From contig JAJEKV010000047.1 of assembly GCA_021234155.1 (NCBI GenBank), positions 5,917,071 through 5,981,070 on the forward strand: a stretch of DNA of 64,000 bases, written 5' to 3'. Below the pieces are notes generated by a model. That model worked only from the letters and a program-made list of their open reading frames with translations. It did no database searches and was not told the origin of the DNA. Positions 46,683 to 57,069 of the stretch are shown piece by piece; the stretch's first letter is position 1, and each line of letters opens with the position of its first letter. Source of the stretch: Isoetes taiwanensis. Its lineage: Eukaryota > Streptophyta > Lycopodiopsida > Isoetales > Isoetaceae. The position numbers and the translations under genes were made by a program.

Positions 46683-49406
46683 TGTGACGCTCCTCGCATG
46701 ACATATGATGCTCCATCGTATCTCATGTGAAAATCCCCATCCAACAATGTCTACCGTATGGGTCCTTTGTCTATCCCGCAGCTGGGATGGTCAGGCCACG
46801 AGAAGAGGACATGGAGGTGTCATTCTCGTTCATCCCCTATGGGCTCCTAAAACAACGGAAGCAAATACATCCACATCAACACTAGCAATAATAACAATAA
46901 ACTACCACGAAGGGTAGTGCAAATCACCCACCCTGCAGCAATACATCAACAGAGCTCCTACCCTGGCTCAGACTCGTGGGGAAGTCGATTGACGTCTGGG
47001 GTCTCAAGAAAGAACAGACCGAGCAGCCAATGGTTAGGGTTGACCACTCCATCTGCCCCTCCTGTGCATATCAGCTCTGATGTGACTGTAACCTGCAAAA
47101 AACACAGTCTCATGGTATCACTCAATGAGACTACTTCTGGTTGCATCTCCCCGGTCCGATGACGTAGGAAGGATTACATCTCCCCTTCCCGGAGCGTAGT
47201 GGCTCCATGGGCAGCTAGAGGATTATGGCGACACACATCCTTATCCGACTGAGCCAAGCCGACACAAGGTGCAAACATGAGATCAACCAGGATCATATAT
47301 CAATGTAACGAGATAAATAATAAGAATAGCATCTAGTCATAATCACATGCATCTAACTTACAATTAGAGTTCTTGGTTCGGGAAATGTTTTACTAACTAA
47401 AGGAAAATTTCCTATGTTTTCTTGGGGAACCTGCTAGCACGTAAATGTTGCCTACAATTTCCTTTAAATTTAAAGTCAACCAGCAAATTTCTTACAAATT
47501 AGAATCTTACCTACAATTTCCTACAATTTTTTGTAAGTTACATGCCAGCAAGCATATTTCTAGAATTTGCATGCGTATAAAATATATAATAAGACAGGAT
47601 CATGACAAGTTGATGTCTTATATAATAAGAATGCGCCATTTATATAATAAGAATGCGCCATGATAAATTTATCTCAAAAAATAAAACGATAACAGCTTGT
47701 AAAATATTACCAGCTTTTATAATAAAAGTCACACATCAAGATCAAGTTCATCTTCATGTCCATGCTCATCACTTTCAACATGCTAGTTACTCTCGTTTTC
47801 AGTCACTTCAACTTTACATTGGTCCAACCATTTTGATTAGCTCTTCTACTTTCAAGCTCCAAGGCGTGATCTCTTTCGAGGAGCCATTAAGATTTACCTG
47901 AAGAAGTAAAAGCCATTTGCATTAGGTTTAGAAGCAATTTGTATTGTTGCATTTTAAGCATTATACTATAGTTACAAATTTGAGAGCACTAATATCCTAT
48001 ACAAACAACTCTGCTTTCCCTGCTTTGATGCTAAATAGAAATACAACAAAAACATACACTACTAACCTGGTTCAAGATCTTCAGTTTGGGCTAGAAATCT
48101 AGTGTAGTATCGTATTATCAAGGGGAATATCACACCACAAAAGACCGTTTGTGTTCTTCCACCAACAAATAAGAAAGTAAAAGAAATAAGCGAGTAAAAG
48201 AAATAAAATATACAAATCCTAAGCAATAAGAAAGACAAAAAAAAATCCAAGCTTAACGAGCCTTACCTTAGTATGGGCACATCATGGGAAAGTTCTTTTC
48301 TGCTGGAGTTGCATCCCACCACCAGCAATGAAATTTGTGATGGGAGATGCTCTCACCAAATGCTTGCATGTTCTTGCTTACTAACATAATTCCTTTCCAT
48401 CAAATCATCTAAAACTTCTTAGCCTGATGCTATTCTGCTCCCTGGTGCTGCAAGTATTAGAGCCTCATGCTATTCTGCACCCTGCTGCTATTCTACTTCC
48501 AGCTGGTGCAAATGCTTATGCTGTTATTCTACTCCCAGCTGCTGCAAATGCTTCGAGAAGATTGATGACTCCCACCCATCGGCCAAGTAAATCTGGCCCT
48601 CTCTGGCTCTCAAACGCTGCCGCCTAACACCCTAAACCTAAACATAAATGTAAAATTCGAAAAGGGGTATTCATGGAATATCCGGCAATGAAAATAACAC
48701 GTTGCTAAATTTCCCCCTCTTTTTTTCCCATCCGCACTTTTTCCTGAAAAGTGGCAATTTTGTTCGGGGGCAGAACCGGCTACTTTTTTTCTAACATGCA
48801 TTTTTTCGATTTTGCACGGTAGGTTACAATGGTTCCGGGGAATTTCCCGAACCAAGTTAGAGTTCATGATCAAAACTGTGGGTTCTATAATGGCGCTATT
48901 AGAGATACAAGATGTTACTCATTTGGAATGCTAGCTTCCAGATGATCTACTGAAAAATCTGCTCAAAATCCCTGCACCTGAGAAACTTCCGCCAGCTCCT
49001 AAGGTTTCCATCACCTTGCAAGTGTTTTGGGGTAGATGCGCGATCCTGGGGCTATTGCAATAAGCTATGCTGCAGCAGATAATCCTCAAAATAGAGTTAC
49101 AAATCGCGAACTAAGATCAAGAACTATTGGAGCCAGAAAATGGTCTAGGTTTAGGATTTAGCCCTTAGTAGGTTAAGGGTTTACATGATATGCCATGTGG
49201 CTCCAATGAGATGGGTCCGTGTGGCAGGTCACTAATAGGATGCATCCACATGGAAATGGTTCCATACCTAAGGTTGGCTAAGTTATATAATAACTTGGCC
49301 ATGCCCCCTCCCCACATTAATGTATACAAGGCTACTAAGGTAGGCTTGTATGGTGATGTGGCCTAGTATATAAATATTTAAACCGTATATTTTAGGGGAA
49401 TGTCAC
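46683..49406 (-). mobile_element. Probable LTR of a second retrotransposon
   Basis: Starts TGTGACGCTCC after the primer binding site. The far end is proposed at 49406 because GAATGTCACA there mirrors the start and gives 2.72 kb, close to the 2.4-2.8 kb of the LTRs at 7.5-12.7 kb. The far end is inference. Inside are small tandem repeats: a 23-bp repeat of AATAAGAATGCGCCAT near 47617-47663, and repeats of TGCTATTCTGC/CCAGCTG(C/G)TGCAAATGCTT at about 48427-48560. Short frames in it are not credible genes. Confidence 0.4.
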
Positions 49407-49427
49407 AATGACCATTCTTACATACCC

Positions 49428-49628
49428 TTATTTGTGTTCAAAAACACCTTGAGAGTTGCTCCTACACACTAGAAATTCATATGGATCTTCAATTCCCTTG
49501 AAATCATGTGTAACCAAAGAAAATATGCAGGTTGCTATAAAGTTATCATCATGTTTGGCAGAACACCGACACCTTATAGATTCATGAAAAACCATGTCCC
49601 ATAGCTCTACGTCTGCTCCCCCAATCAC
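49428..49628 (-). other. Unrecognised 66-residue frame
   Basis: An open frame with protein-like composition (SAKHDDNFIATCIFSLVTHD), just outside the proposed LTR and adjacent to a plastid-like tRNA remnant. I do not recognise it. It could be an exon or chance. Confidence 0.2.
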
Positions 49629-49670
49629 AACCGCTCCCTGGTTTCCTATCTATCGAGTAGAGAATAGTTA

Positions 49671-49745
49671 TGGACGAGGAGGGATTCAAACCCCTAATAA
49701 CGTGGTTCATAGCCACATGCTCTAATCCTCTTAACATGCCTGAGC
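49671..49745 (-). pseudogene. trnR-ACG: Plastid-type trnR-ACG remnant (NUPT)
   Basis: On the minus strand, GCTCAG, then 8 extra bases, then AGAGGATTAGAGCATGTGGC, TATGAACCACG and GGGTTTGAATCCCTCCTCG match the plastid tRNA-Arg(ACG) gene through to the 3' CCA. The anticodon has become ATG, the D-arm is split by the insertion, and the 5' acceptor strand is lost. It is a nuclear copy of plastid DNA and not functional. The flanking sequence was not recognised as plastid. Confidence 0.65.
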
Positions 49746-49939
49746 GCACATATTGCTATTTATTGTATCTGCATGCTATGCTCTTCTCTTCTCTCCTAGT
49801 TGTCTATCCACCTCTCCAGACATAGTATCTTAAGTTCCAATGGTGACGACATCTTTCTGCATGTTATAGTTGGGCCACACCTGTCAATTCTAGACCATAT
49901 ATGACACTCTCGAGTCGTATGTCTCCTCGAAAGTGAATT

Positions 49940-50130
49940 CCAAACGAATCCCCCTTCAAGCATGTGAAATTCAAAATATAGGGTTAGTTTACAATTTGAA
50001 TTAAAGAGGGGATTGTCCCAAGCAAATCCCCGTCAAGCATGTGAAGTTTTAATTGGAATTAATGAGGGGTTTGTCCCAAGCGAATCCCCCTCAAGCATAA
50101 AGTTGAATTGGAATTAAAGGGGGGAATCAG
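49940..50130 (+). repeat. Three diverged tandem copies of about 65-76 bp
   Basis: Copies near 49947, 50023 and 50083 share AATCCCC(C)(T/G)TCAAGCAT and GAATTAAAG(A/G)GGGG. No gene seen. Confidence 0.7.
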
Positions 50131-51950
50131 ATGGCAAAATCCTTATACCTCTCCTGATCTACTAGACCACGTTAGCCTAGACAATACTATGTATTATCTT
50201 GGACAATCCCCCTGATTCACCCAAGCAAATCCTTTTGGTTGCTTTAGTCACTTTGGGGAGCCAATAAAGCATCCAAAATGCACACATGAAACATGGGTTT
50301 GCTCATGAAACATGGGTTTGCTCATATACTCTGAGGAAAAAAATATAGAAAAAAACTCCAAAATACCTCTAAGTTTTGCTTAATTGCCAAAATGCTGTTG
50401 GTTTAGAGGTATTTTTGATGGAAATGACCGTAACATTTTTGTTATGATCCAAATGAGAACACGTCCTTCATATGCATTATAGATGATAATAAAATCTTTC
50501 CATCAATACTAAGGTCACCTAAATCGGAGCCCGAAGACACATGCTATGTTATTTTTAATACCCAATGGCCACCCAATGTAAGAATTTAGAAGAACATAAC
50601 TTAAGATTTTGGACTCCAATTTAGATGATTTTAGCTTCGATGGAAAGATTTCATCATCAAATACAATGTATCTGAAGAACATATTACCATCTGCGTCTTC
50701 ACAAAAAACTTACGGACATTTTCATAAAAAAAAATAGTTCTAACCAAGGGGCATAAGCATATTTGTTGAACAACCTACAGGAAATGCGTCCACATAGACC
50801 TGCAACCTACTCAATATAGAACTTTGGTTTCTTATTCCTTCACATTTGTGGATCACTGATTCGGACAGCTATTTCTGCCAGTAGGGTAGCGTGTATTCCC
50901 TGCCTTGCGACACTACACAGAAGGATTTGGTTGAGATGCAGGAGCATTTTCATATGCCAATCACTAGCAGGTGCAAAGATCTTTGTATGGATGTTGTCGA
51001 GGAGTAAGCCCACAGCTTTGAAGAACTAAATTATTTCTTCTTTGAATCTTTGCTTCATTGCTCTGCTCCATTAGGCCGTTTTCCTTTTTTGCATGGTCTA
51101 AATCTCAGATCTTGGATGACCCAGAGCTATGGCTAAACTTAGAGGCTAGAATCAAGATTAATGCTATTCTCATTTTGCATTTCAAGCTTCTCACATCTGC
51201 AGGTTATCATATTGCTGACCTTGAGAGTTTATCTATTGACTTAAAGAATTCTTATAATACACTTGGTGGAGGATATGTGGAGCCTTTTGTAGCCCATCTA
51301 GAAGCCCCCCTATGCCAATTACAATCACAAACCTTGATAATCCATTCGACAACTTGGTAAGTTCATTTCCAAATTTGAGTTTGAAATAGTTTAGGCAATG
51401 TATATGATCGCTTCTCCTTAAATTTATAATACTTATATTAGCTGCCATTTAATGTATTTCATTCAGGTTATAATTATCTTAGCAGTTTTTGATCCAGGAT
51501 TTTGATCAGTGGTAGTTGCCCACAAGGATTTCTCACACATTGGTCCAAATGGTAATTTATATGTTTCTTATCTAATGCGGCAAAGCGAAACATCATTATA
51601 TGTGACTGTCTACTACAAATTTTCTTTGTAGAAATCACTAAGTGGAACATCATTGGAAATCCTATGTGTTGTGTCTACTAAAAATTTCCTTTGGAGAAAT
51701 TAGTAAACCTAATCTATTTCTTATTGTAGTGTATATAACTCATCATGCATATCGATGTTCATGAGTTTTGTCATGCTTTAGTATAAGGGAAATGGTTATT
51801 CAAACAACCAACTTCATGCATTTCGATGTTCATGAGTTTCATCGTGTTTTAGTAGAAGGGAAAATGTTACTCCAACAATATTTCGCACCAATATTAAATG
51901 AAGTAATAACAACTTTATGCGTTTGGATGTTTGTCCATCTCTCATTATAA
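50131..51950. other. AT-rich with small direct duplications
   Basis: A 22-bp repeat of CATGAAACATGGGTTTGCT lies at about 50285-50325. Diverged duplications with periods near 75 bp lie at 51585-51715 and 51750-51880. A plus frame at 51058-51360 (LDDPELWLNLEARIKINAI) is exon-like but unrecognised. Nothing else seen. Confidence 0.4.
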
Positions 51951-52850
51951 GAATAGAATAGAATATGCTTTTATCGTCCACGGAAACCAACTGGCCTATG
52001 GGACCCAAACAAAAAGAGAGCAGTAAGCTATTACTGTCAGGATTAAAAAACCCCCGCCCTGAAGGGTTTTCGAGGGAAAAATATTATTAGTAATAAGGAT
52101 GCGGGTATACTGTACAATCGCATATGACAATTCAATGCTGTACCGAAGGACACAACTGAGTCCATGTATCCATAACCTCCTGGAGGTATGATCCCAACAA
52201 GCCCACGAAGGCCGTGTTCAACAGCTCATGCAGGGGCTGGTGAGGTACAATTAATTGAATATACCGTGCTCGGGTATGATCGAACGCTGGGCAGGCCTGA
52301 AGGACGTGACATTCATCCTCAACGACACCCTGTTGGCAACAATGACAGATCATGTCTTCACGTGGCTCCCAAGTCCATTGTCCTGTCTCAATGCGGAGGT
52401 TGTGCGCAGCCGTGCGAATGGAAGCTATCAGTCTGCGCTTCTTGATGGGCCTCTTCTGAGCATGGGGTTGACTTGCTGCCTGTAGTGTGCCATTTTAACA
52501 TGCAGCAGGGCATCTGCATCCCAGAGCTTGGCAAGGAAGCTAGCATCTAGGTACTGCTGCAATGCATTGTGCTCCTTCTTTGTTTGTACTTGCCCGCATC
52601 TTTGTGCCTGCACATTCCAACGTGAGAACAACTGAGCTTGCTTGTCCTTCCAGCAGGTTTTGAGGCGATGTGGACCCGTTGCTACTGCCAATGCAAGGTT
52701 GGGCAATCGGGCATCACCCATGCCAACTACCTTCTGAAAGTAAATGATATGGCGTTACAGTGCAGCCCTTTGAATGGGTAGAAAACCCGTCTCCTGGATC
52801 AGTTTCTGATATGGAACTGTGGATTTTCACCCTAAGGAAAAGGCTTATTT
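51951..52850 (-). mobile_element. 5'-truncated LINE, copy 1
   Basis: Minus-strand C-terminal LINE coding sequence in broken frames. RLKTCWKDKQAQLFSRW is followed by the zinc-like CHCCQQGVVEDECHVLQACPAF, which corresponds to the Cys-Cys-(E)DE-H-C motif at the end of many non-LTR retrotransposon proteins. The 3' UTR has GGGTTTTTTAATCC-type sequence and GTCCACGG, and the element ends in (ATTCT)n (plus strand GAATA repeats from 51951). No reverse transcriptase domain remains. Confidence 0.65.
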
Positions 52851-52860
52851 AGATGGCAAA

Positions 52861-53760
52861 GAATAGAATAGAATAGAATAGTTTTTTTTAACGTCCACGG
52901 AGACCAATAGGTCATGGGACCCATACAATGGGCTAGTACAATCATTACTACTAGGATTAAAAACCCCTGCCTCGAAAGGTTTTCAAGGGAAAAACCTTTG
53001 CAGTAATGATGATACTAGACAAACGGAGATAATGACTACTGAGGGCTCAGTAATTGCAGACGTTTATCTAGAACCTCAAGTATGTATAATGCCAAGTCAT
53101 GCACAGATGGTGCTCTGAGAAGTTGTGGAAGCGTGGAATGGAATGCTAAGATCAAAAAATGATTCCGGACTATCTCAAAAGCATGGGCAACTCAGAAGAG
53201 TATGGCTTTCATCTTCAATAACCTGTAACTGGCAACAGGCACATAGTCTCGCTTCTCGCGGCAATTGCGGCCGCTCCCATCTACCGGTCTCAATCCGTAG
53301 CCTGTGGGACCCCGCGCGAATTGATGCAATAGCTACAAGCTTGTTCCTGGACAATGAAGCAAGCAAATAAGCTTGGGGCCCTGGTGCCAAGGTGGGATTT
53401 TTGTGTGCATGATAATGACCAGCTTTCACTTGGGCCAAAGTAACTGCGTCCCATATCTTTTGAGAAAAACGACCATTGAGATATTGTTGCAAAACTGGCA
53501 AGCATCAGGCAGTGCTCTGGTTGCACAGCCCAACGGGCAAACCATGTAGTGCAATGCTCTTTCCAACATCGTTTCAAACGCTGAGGAGATTCAGCCATGG
53601 CAAGTGCAAGAACATGATACCTAACATCATCCATGTGGTGCACCTTGCAGATATAGTGGAGATGACGCTTCATGGCAGAATGTTGAAGAGGCCAAAAACC
53701 TGTCTCTTGTAAAAGAATAGCATAGGGCATGTTGAAGGTGCCCCTTGGCATCCCATTTGG
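52861..53760 (-). mobile_element. 5'-truncated LINE, copy 2
   Basis: Same family as copy 1 and directly next to it. On the minus strand the frame reads YAILLQETGFWPLQ, then RLKRCWKEHCTTWFARW, then LRIETGRWERPQL and CACCQLQVIEDESHTLLSC. The Cys-Cys-EDE-H-C pattern is better kept than in copy 1, but the frames shift. Its 3' tail, GAATA repeats at 52861-52880 on the plus strand, abuts the truncated 5' end of copy 1. Confidence 0.7.
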
Positions 53761-54659
53761 TAATAGATAATAAATTCATACTTACAAAATGAAGAGAAAA
53801 CATTATATATATTGTGCATCAAATCAAAAGCCTAATAAAACCATGCTATCTCATTCTCAAAAGTTCACAAGATGAAAAGGCGCCTTAGCAATAAGAGCAA
53901 TAAGAGTATATTATTACCATGGGCAAAAAGTAGGAGCTATGTGGTAAAAGGAACAATTAGCCTCTATCTGATTCTATTCAAGAGCAAATCCAATGTCAAA
54001 ATGCTCAATCTAGCCAAGGGAGATTGAATTTGCTTCTTGCGCATCTGTCATTGTGCCACAAAGCCCTAAACAAATAATATGATAGATCATATAACACCTG
54101 AGCTCACCTGCTTTGCCCTCACCTGTCCCAAATCCATCACTGCTATGAGCCCTTGCTCTAAACTCTCAAAACGTTGTCATTCTCTAACTAATTCCAAACC
54201 CTAAAGTACAGGGCGCCAATGCTTGCATGGCATGTTCTCAAGAAAACAAATATTTAGAAAACTAGTTGCTACGTTTGGTGAATCTGTGATGCTATTCTAT
54301 GATGTCGAATCCGTTGTCACACAAATCCGTCGCCACCACATGAATCTCCAATAGAAGAATGTATTCGCAAGCAGAATGACACCACTTTGGCCGGAAAAAG
54401 CAGAATGCAATTGAAATAGAAAAAAGGCATACCAAAAGAAAAAGAATAAATCTGGTGATGGATATTAAATTTAGATTAATTATGACAAGCTGCTATCGTG
54501 GATTAAAAAATCATAACTCTATAATATTATAATTTTATGGATACCTTCCCAAGTTAAAAAATGGAAACCTCCCTAAGTTAGCAACCGTGGAAAGCTCCCC
54601 ATGTTTTGACTGAAAGTTGGAGAGGTTTCCATTATTAAGAGCTGATTGGGGAATATAAT
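53761..54659. other. Non-coding, nothing recognised
   Basis: AT-rich. A loose inverted GGAAACCTCC/GGAGAGGTTTCCATT pair at 54560-54632 may be a distant relative of the GGAAACCC foldback repeats. Confidence 0.4.
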
Positions 54660-54790
54660 TTGAGCGGAATTTCGCCCTGCCATTGATTTATGTATATAAG
54701 AATGACCTGGATGCAAGGATTCCTGCGTGGAATAAGTGCCGACGTATGCCTCCAGGTCATTCATGCAACGTGAAATCAGGGTGAAAGATA
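54660..54790. repeat. Foldback element
   Basis: TATATAAGAATGACCTGGA near 54692-54711 pairs with TCCAGGTCATTCATG near 54751-54765. The arms share outer sequence with the larger foldback that follows, so they are one family. Confidence 0.6.
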
Positions 54791-54853
54791 TTCTGCAAGA
54801 ACGCAATGTAAAAATGTGTAACGTCCGTGACTCGATTTTCATTCAATATTCTT

Positions 54854-55261
54854 TAAAAGATGTAATGCCACGTGTCAGGGCGTAACAAGTGGACGCGGCA
54901 GAATACCTTCCATTCTATTTTTACGTATACAGGAATGCCCCTCTGCCTTGAATTTTGGCGAGGAAGGCTGCTCGACGCGCAGAGCGCCGAGACCTGCCTG
55001 ACTCGCCGGAATTCTGTGCGTCGGCCTGCCTGACTTGCTAAAATTCGAGGCTTAAAAGATGTAATGCCACGTGTCAGGGCGTAACAGGTGGACGCGACAA
55101 AATACCTTCCATCCTGTTTTTACGTATACAGGAATGCCCCCTGCCTTGAATTCCGGCGAGGAAGACTGGCCGACACGCAGAGCGCCGAGGCCTGCCTGAC
55201 TCGCAAAAATTCTGCACGTCGGCCTGCCTGACTCGCCAAAATTCAAGGCAGAGGGGCATTC
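54854..55261. repeat. Foldback element with a 199-bp tandem duplication
   Basis: Two direct units start at 54854 and 55053 with TAAAAGATGTAATGCCACGT. A perfect 30-bp inverted repeat spans them: 54933-54962 (GAATGCCCCTCTGCC...) and 55232-55261. The phrase CCTGCCTGACT occurs four times. No coding potential. Confidence 0.8.
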
Positions 55262-55629
55262 ATGCAACGTAAATGTAACGTATCTACAATTCCGTGGGTT
55301 AAATCGGCAGAATGCTGGGCAGAATCAGGGGTAAAACTGTTGAATCGTTGGGTAAATTTCTTGCCGCAATAGAACAGCGTGGGAAAATTTCTTGTCGTAG
55401 CAGATAAGATCGTGGTTAACAATCTTTAAAAGAATTGTCGTGGCGTGGCATCACGCCATTGGCGGATTGTAGATACCTTACATTTAGGTGTTGTATAGGT
55501 GCCCAATGGTTTTAGTTTCCAAGTGGAAATCGAAAATGGAAAGAAGCTACCGGTTTCCTCCCGGAAACCACTATTACCGTGGTTTACTAAAACACAAACA
55601 ATCGGGACAGGAGTGACCTAAATATAAGG
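55262..55629 (+). other. 5' flank of MIA40
   Basis: Probable promoter region. A palindromic CCGGTTTCCTCCCGGAAACC lies near 55550. No clear TATA box is placed correctly. Confidence 0.4.
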
Positions 55630-56450
55630 ATGGGACTTCCGGTTGGTAATCAACAAAGCGATGCACAAGCACAAGATGAGCACCTTCAAACCGCCGTTCC
55701 ATTTTCTACTGCAGGTATTTCTAAACCGCCGTTCCATTTTCTCATCAATATTTTTACACATGCTGCAAATATTTGCATCAAATCTCTGTAGCGTCCATTG
55801 CTTTAGTGTATCTGAGACATCACAATCGCTGTAGAACTGTAGCCTACATTGTGTATCTGGTAGATCACAAAATTGCTGAAGAACAGTAACCTAAATTTGA
55901 CAGGAGAGAAAATACATTTTCTTTCTATGCAATTGTTTAGATATTTGGCATCCATGGTGTCTTTAGCATAGAATATACAGATTTTTTGTCTCCGAAGAAA
56001 AATGTTCACCTTTCAACTTAGTAGGTGAGTAATTTATGCTAAGTAATCTAGATGCAGCTATTTTGCAGAAGCAACCAACACATTGGATGCCGAGATTTCT
56101 CAGGAGTCTTTAGAGGAGAGGGCCCAGCAAGCTTTACAATGTCCGTGTGTCGCTGAGCTTCGAGATGGTCCTTGTGGAAAGCAATTTAGTGAAGCTTTTG
56201 TTTGCTATTTCAAGAGCAAGGAATTAGAGAAGGTATAATCTGGTTCGATTTTATCCATTATTACCATAATCAGTCGATGGTATTAGTCTAATTGTTAATC
56301 CATATGCAGGGATCAGATTGTGTAAAGTCATTTTTTGCAATGCAAGACTGCCTATCTGTAAACGAAAAGCTGTTTTTGAAGTCTGACTGGGATATAGACG
56401 CTTCCAAGGAAAATGAAGATAAACAACTGCCCTCAGTAAAAAGGATCTGA
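55630..56450 (+). CDS. MIA40: MIA40/CHCHD4 intermembrane-space oxidoreductase, 3 exons
   Basis: Imports and oxidises cysteine-rich proteins in the mitochondrial intermembrane space; the plant enzyme is also reported in peroxisomes. Exons are 55630-55714, 56069-56232 and 56310-56450, with GT-AG introns of 354 and 77 nt and matching phases. The product is 129 aa. The redox CPC motif is at residues 53-55. The twin CX9C helices are C64-C74 (CGKQFSEAFVC) and C87-C97 (CVKSFFAMQDC), with the typical GSDCV between them. It has no transmembrane segment or presequence, as in animal and plant forms but unlike yeast. Arabidopsis MIA40 is longer (about 160 aa), mostly in its variable tails. The ATG has a good context (AAGGATGG). 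A 20-bp piece of exon 1 is repeated just inside intron 1. Confidence 0.9.
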
Positions 56451-57069
56451 GATAGATGTCTTATGTTGCACATTTTCATCTGTCTTTTCCACTCATGTTT
56501 TTACTTGCTCACTATGGTGCTCTTTTCAAGTCTCCTCCAGATATTTAATCTAAACTGGCATGTATTTACAAATGGCGTTTGATTACTTGAGTTTTCACCC
56601 ATGTGGAAATGGAAAATATTCAAAAATAAAATTGGGAACATTATAAAGATTGTTTGCTGGTATCTTTGGCTCTGTTTAATGCATGGAACAATTTCTTCTT
56701 CTTGGAATGTTGCTATCATAAAATAATCAAATTGTCGTTTATTACAATATTCAGCAATGGAAAACTGACCCTTCGCTTATGGAAAGCCCAACCCAAAATC
56801 TAAACAGAAGATAGTCTTAAGATACATTCCCTATTTTGTGCGAGGAAACTTAGCATGAGACCCTGTATTATCTTTAAGTTTAAGAATATTACCGTTCCAT
56901 TATAAGAATATTACTGTACAAGTATGTCTTGTGGCTTGCAATTGGTGTCTTCATCTAGTAGCCAAAATTCAATAATTGGTTAAGAGTCTAAAATTTGGGG
57001 GATCTTAAGCATAGTGTTTTGCAGGAAGTTTAACTGCGAAAATGGATTTTAGAGAGTGATTGGCAAGCA
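56451..57069. other. Intergenic between convergent genes
   Basis: 3' flanks of MIA40 (+) and the PPR gene (-). No E or DYW sequence for the PPR gene is visible here. Nothing else seen. Confidence 0.5.
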
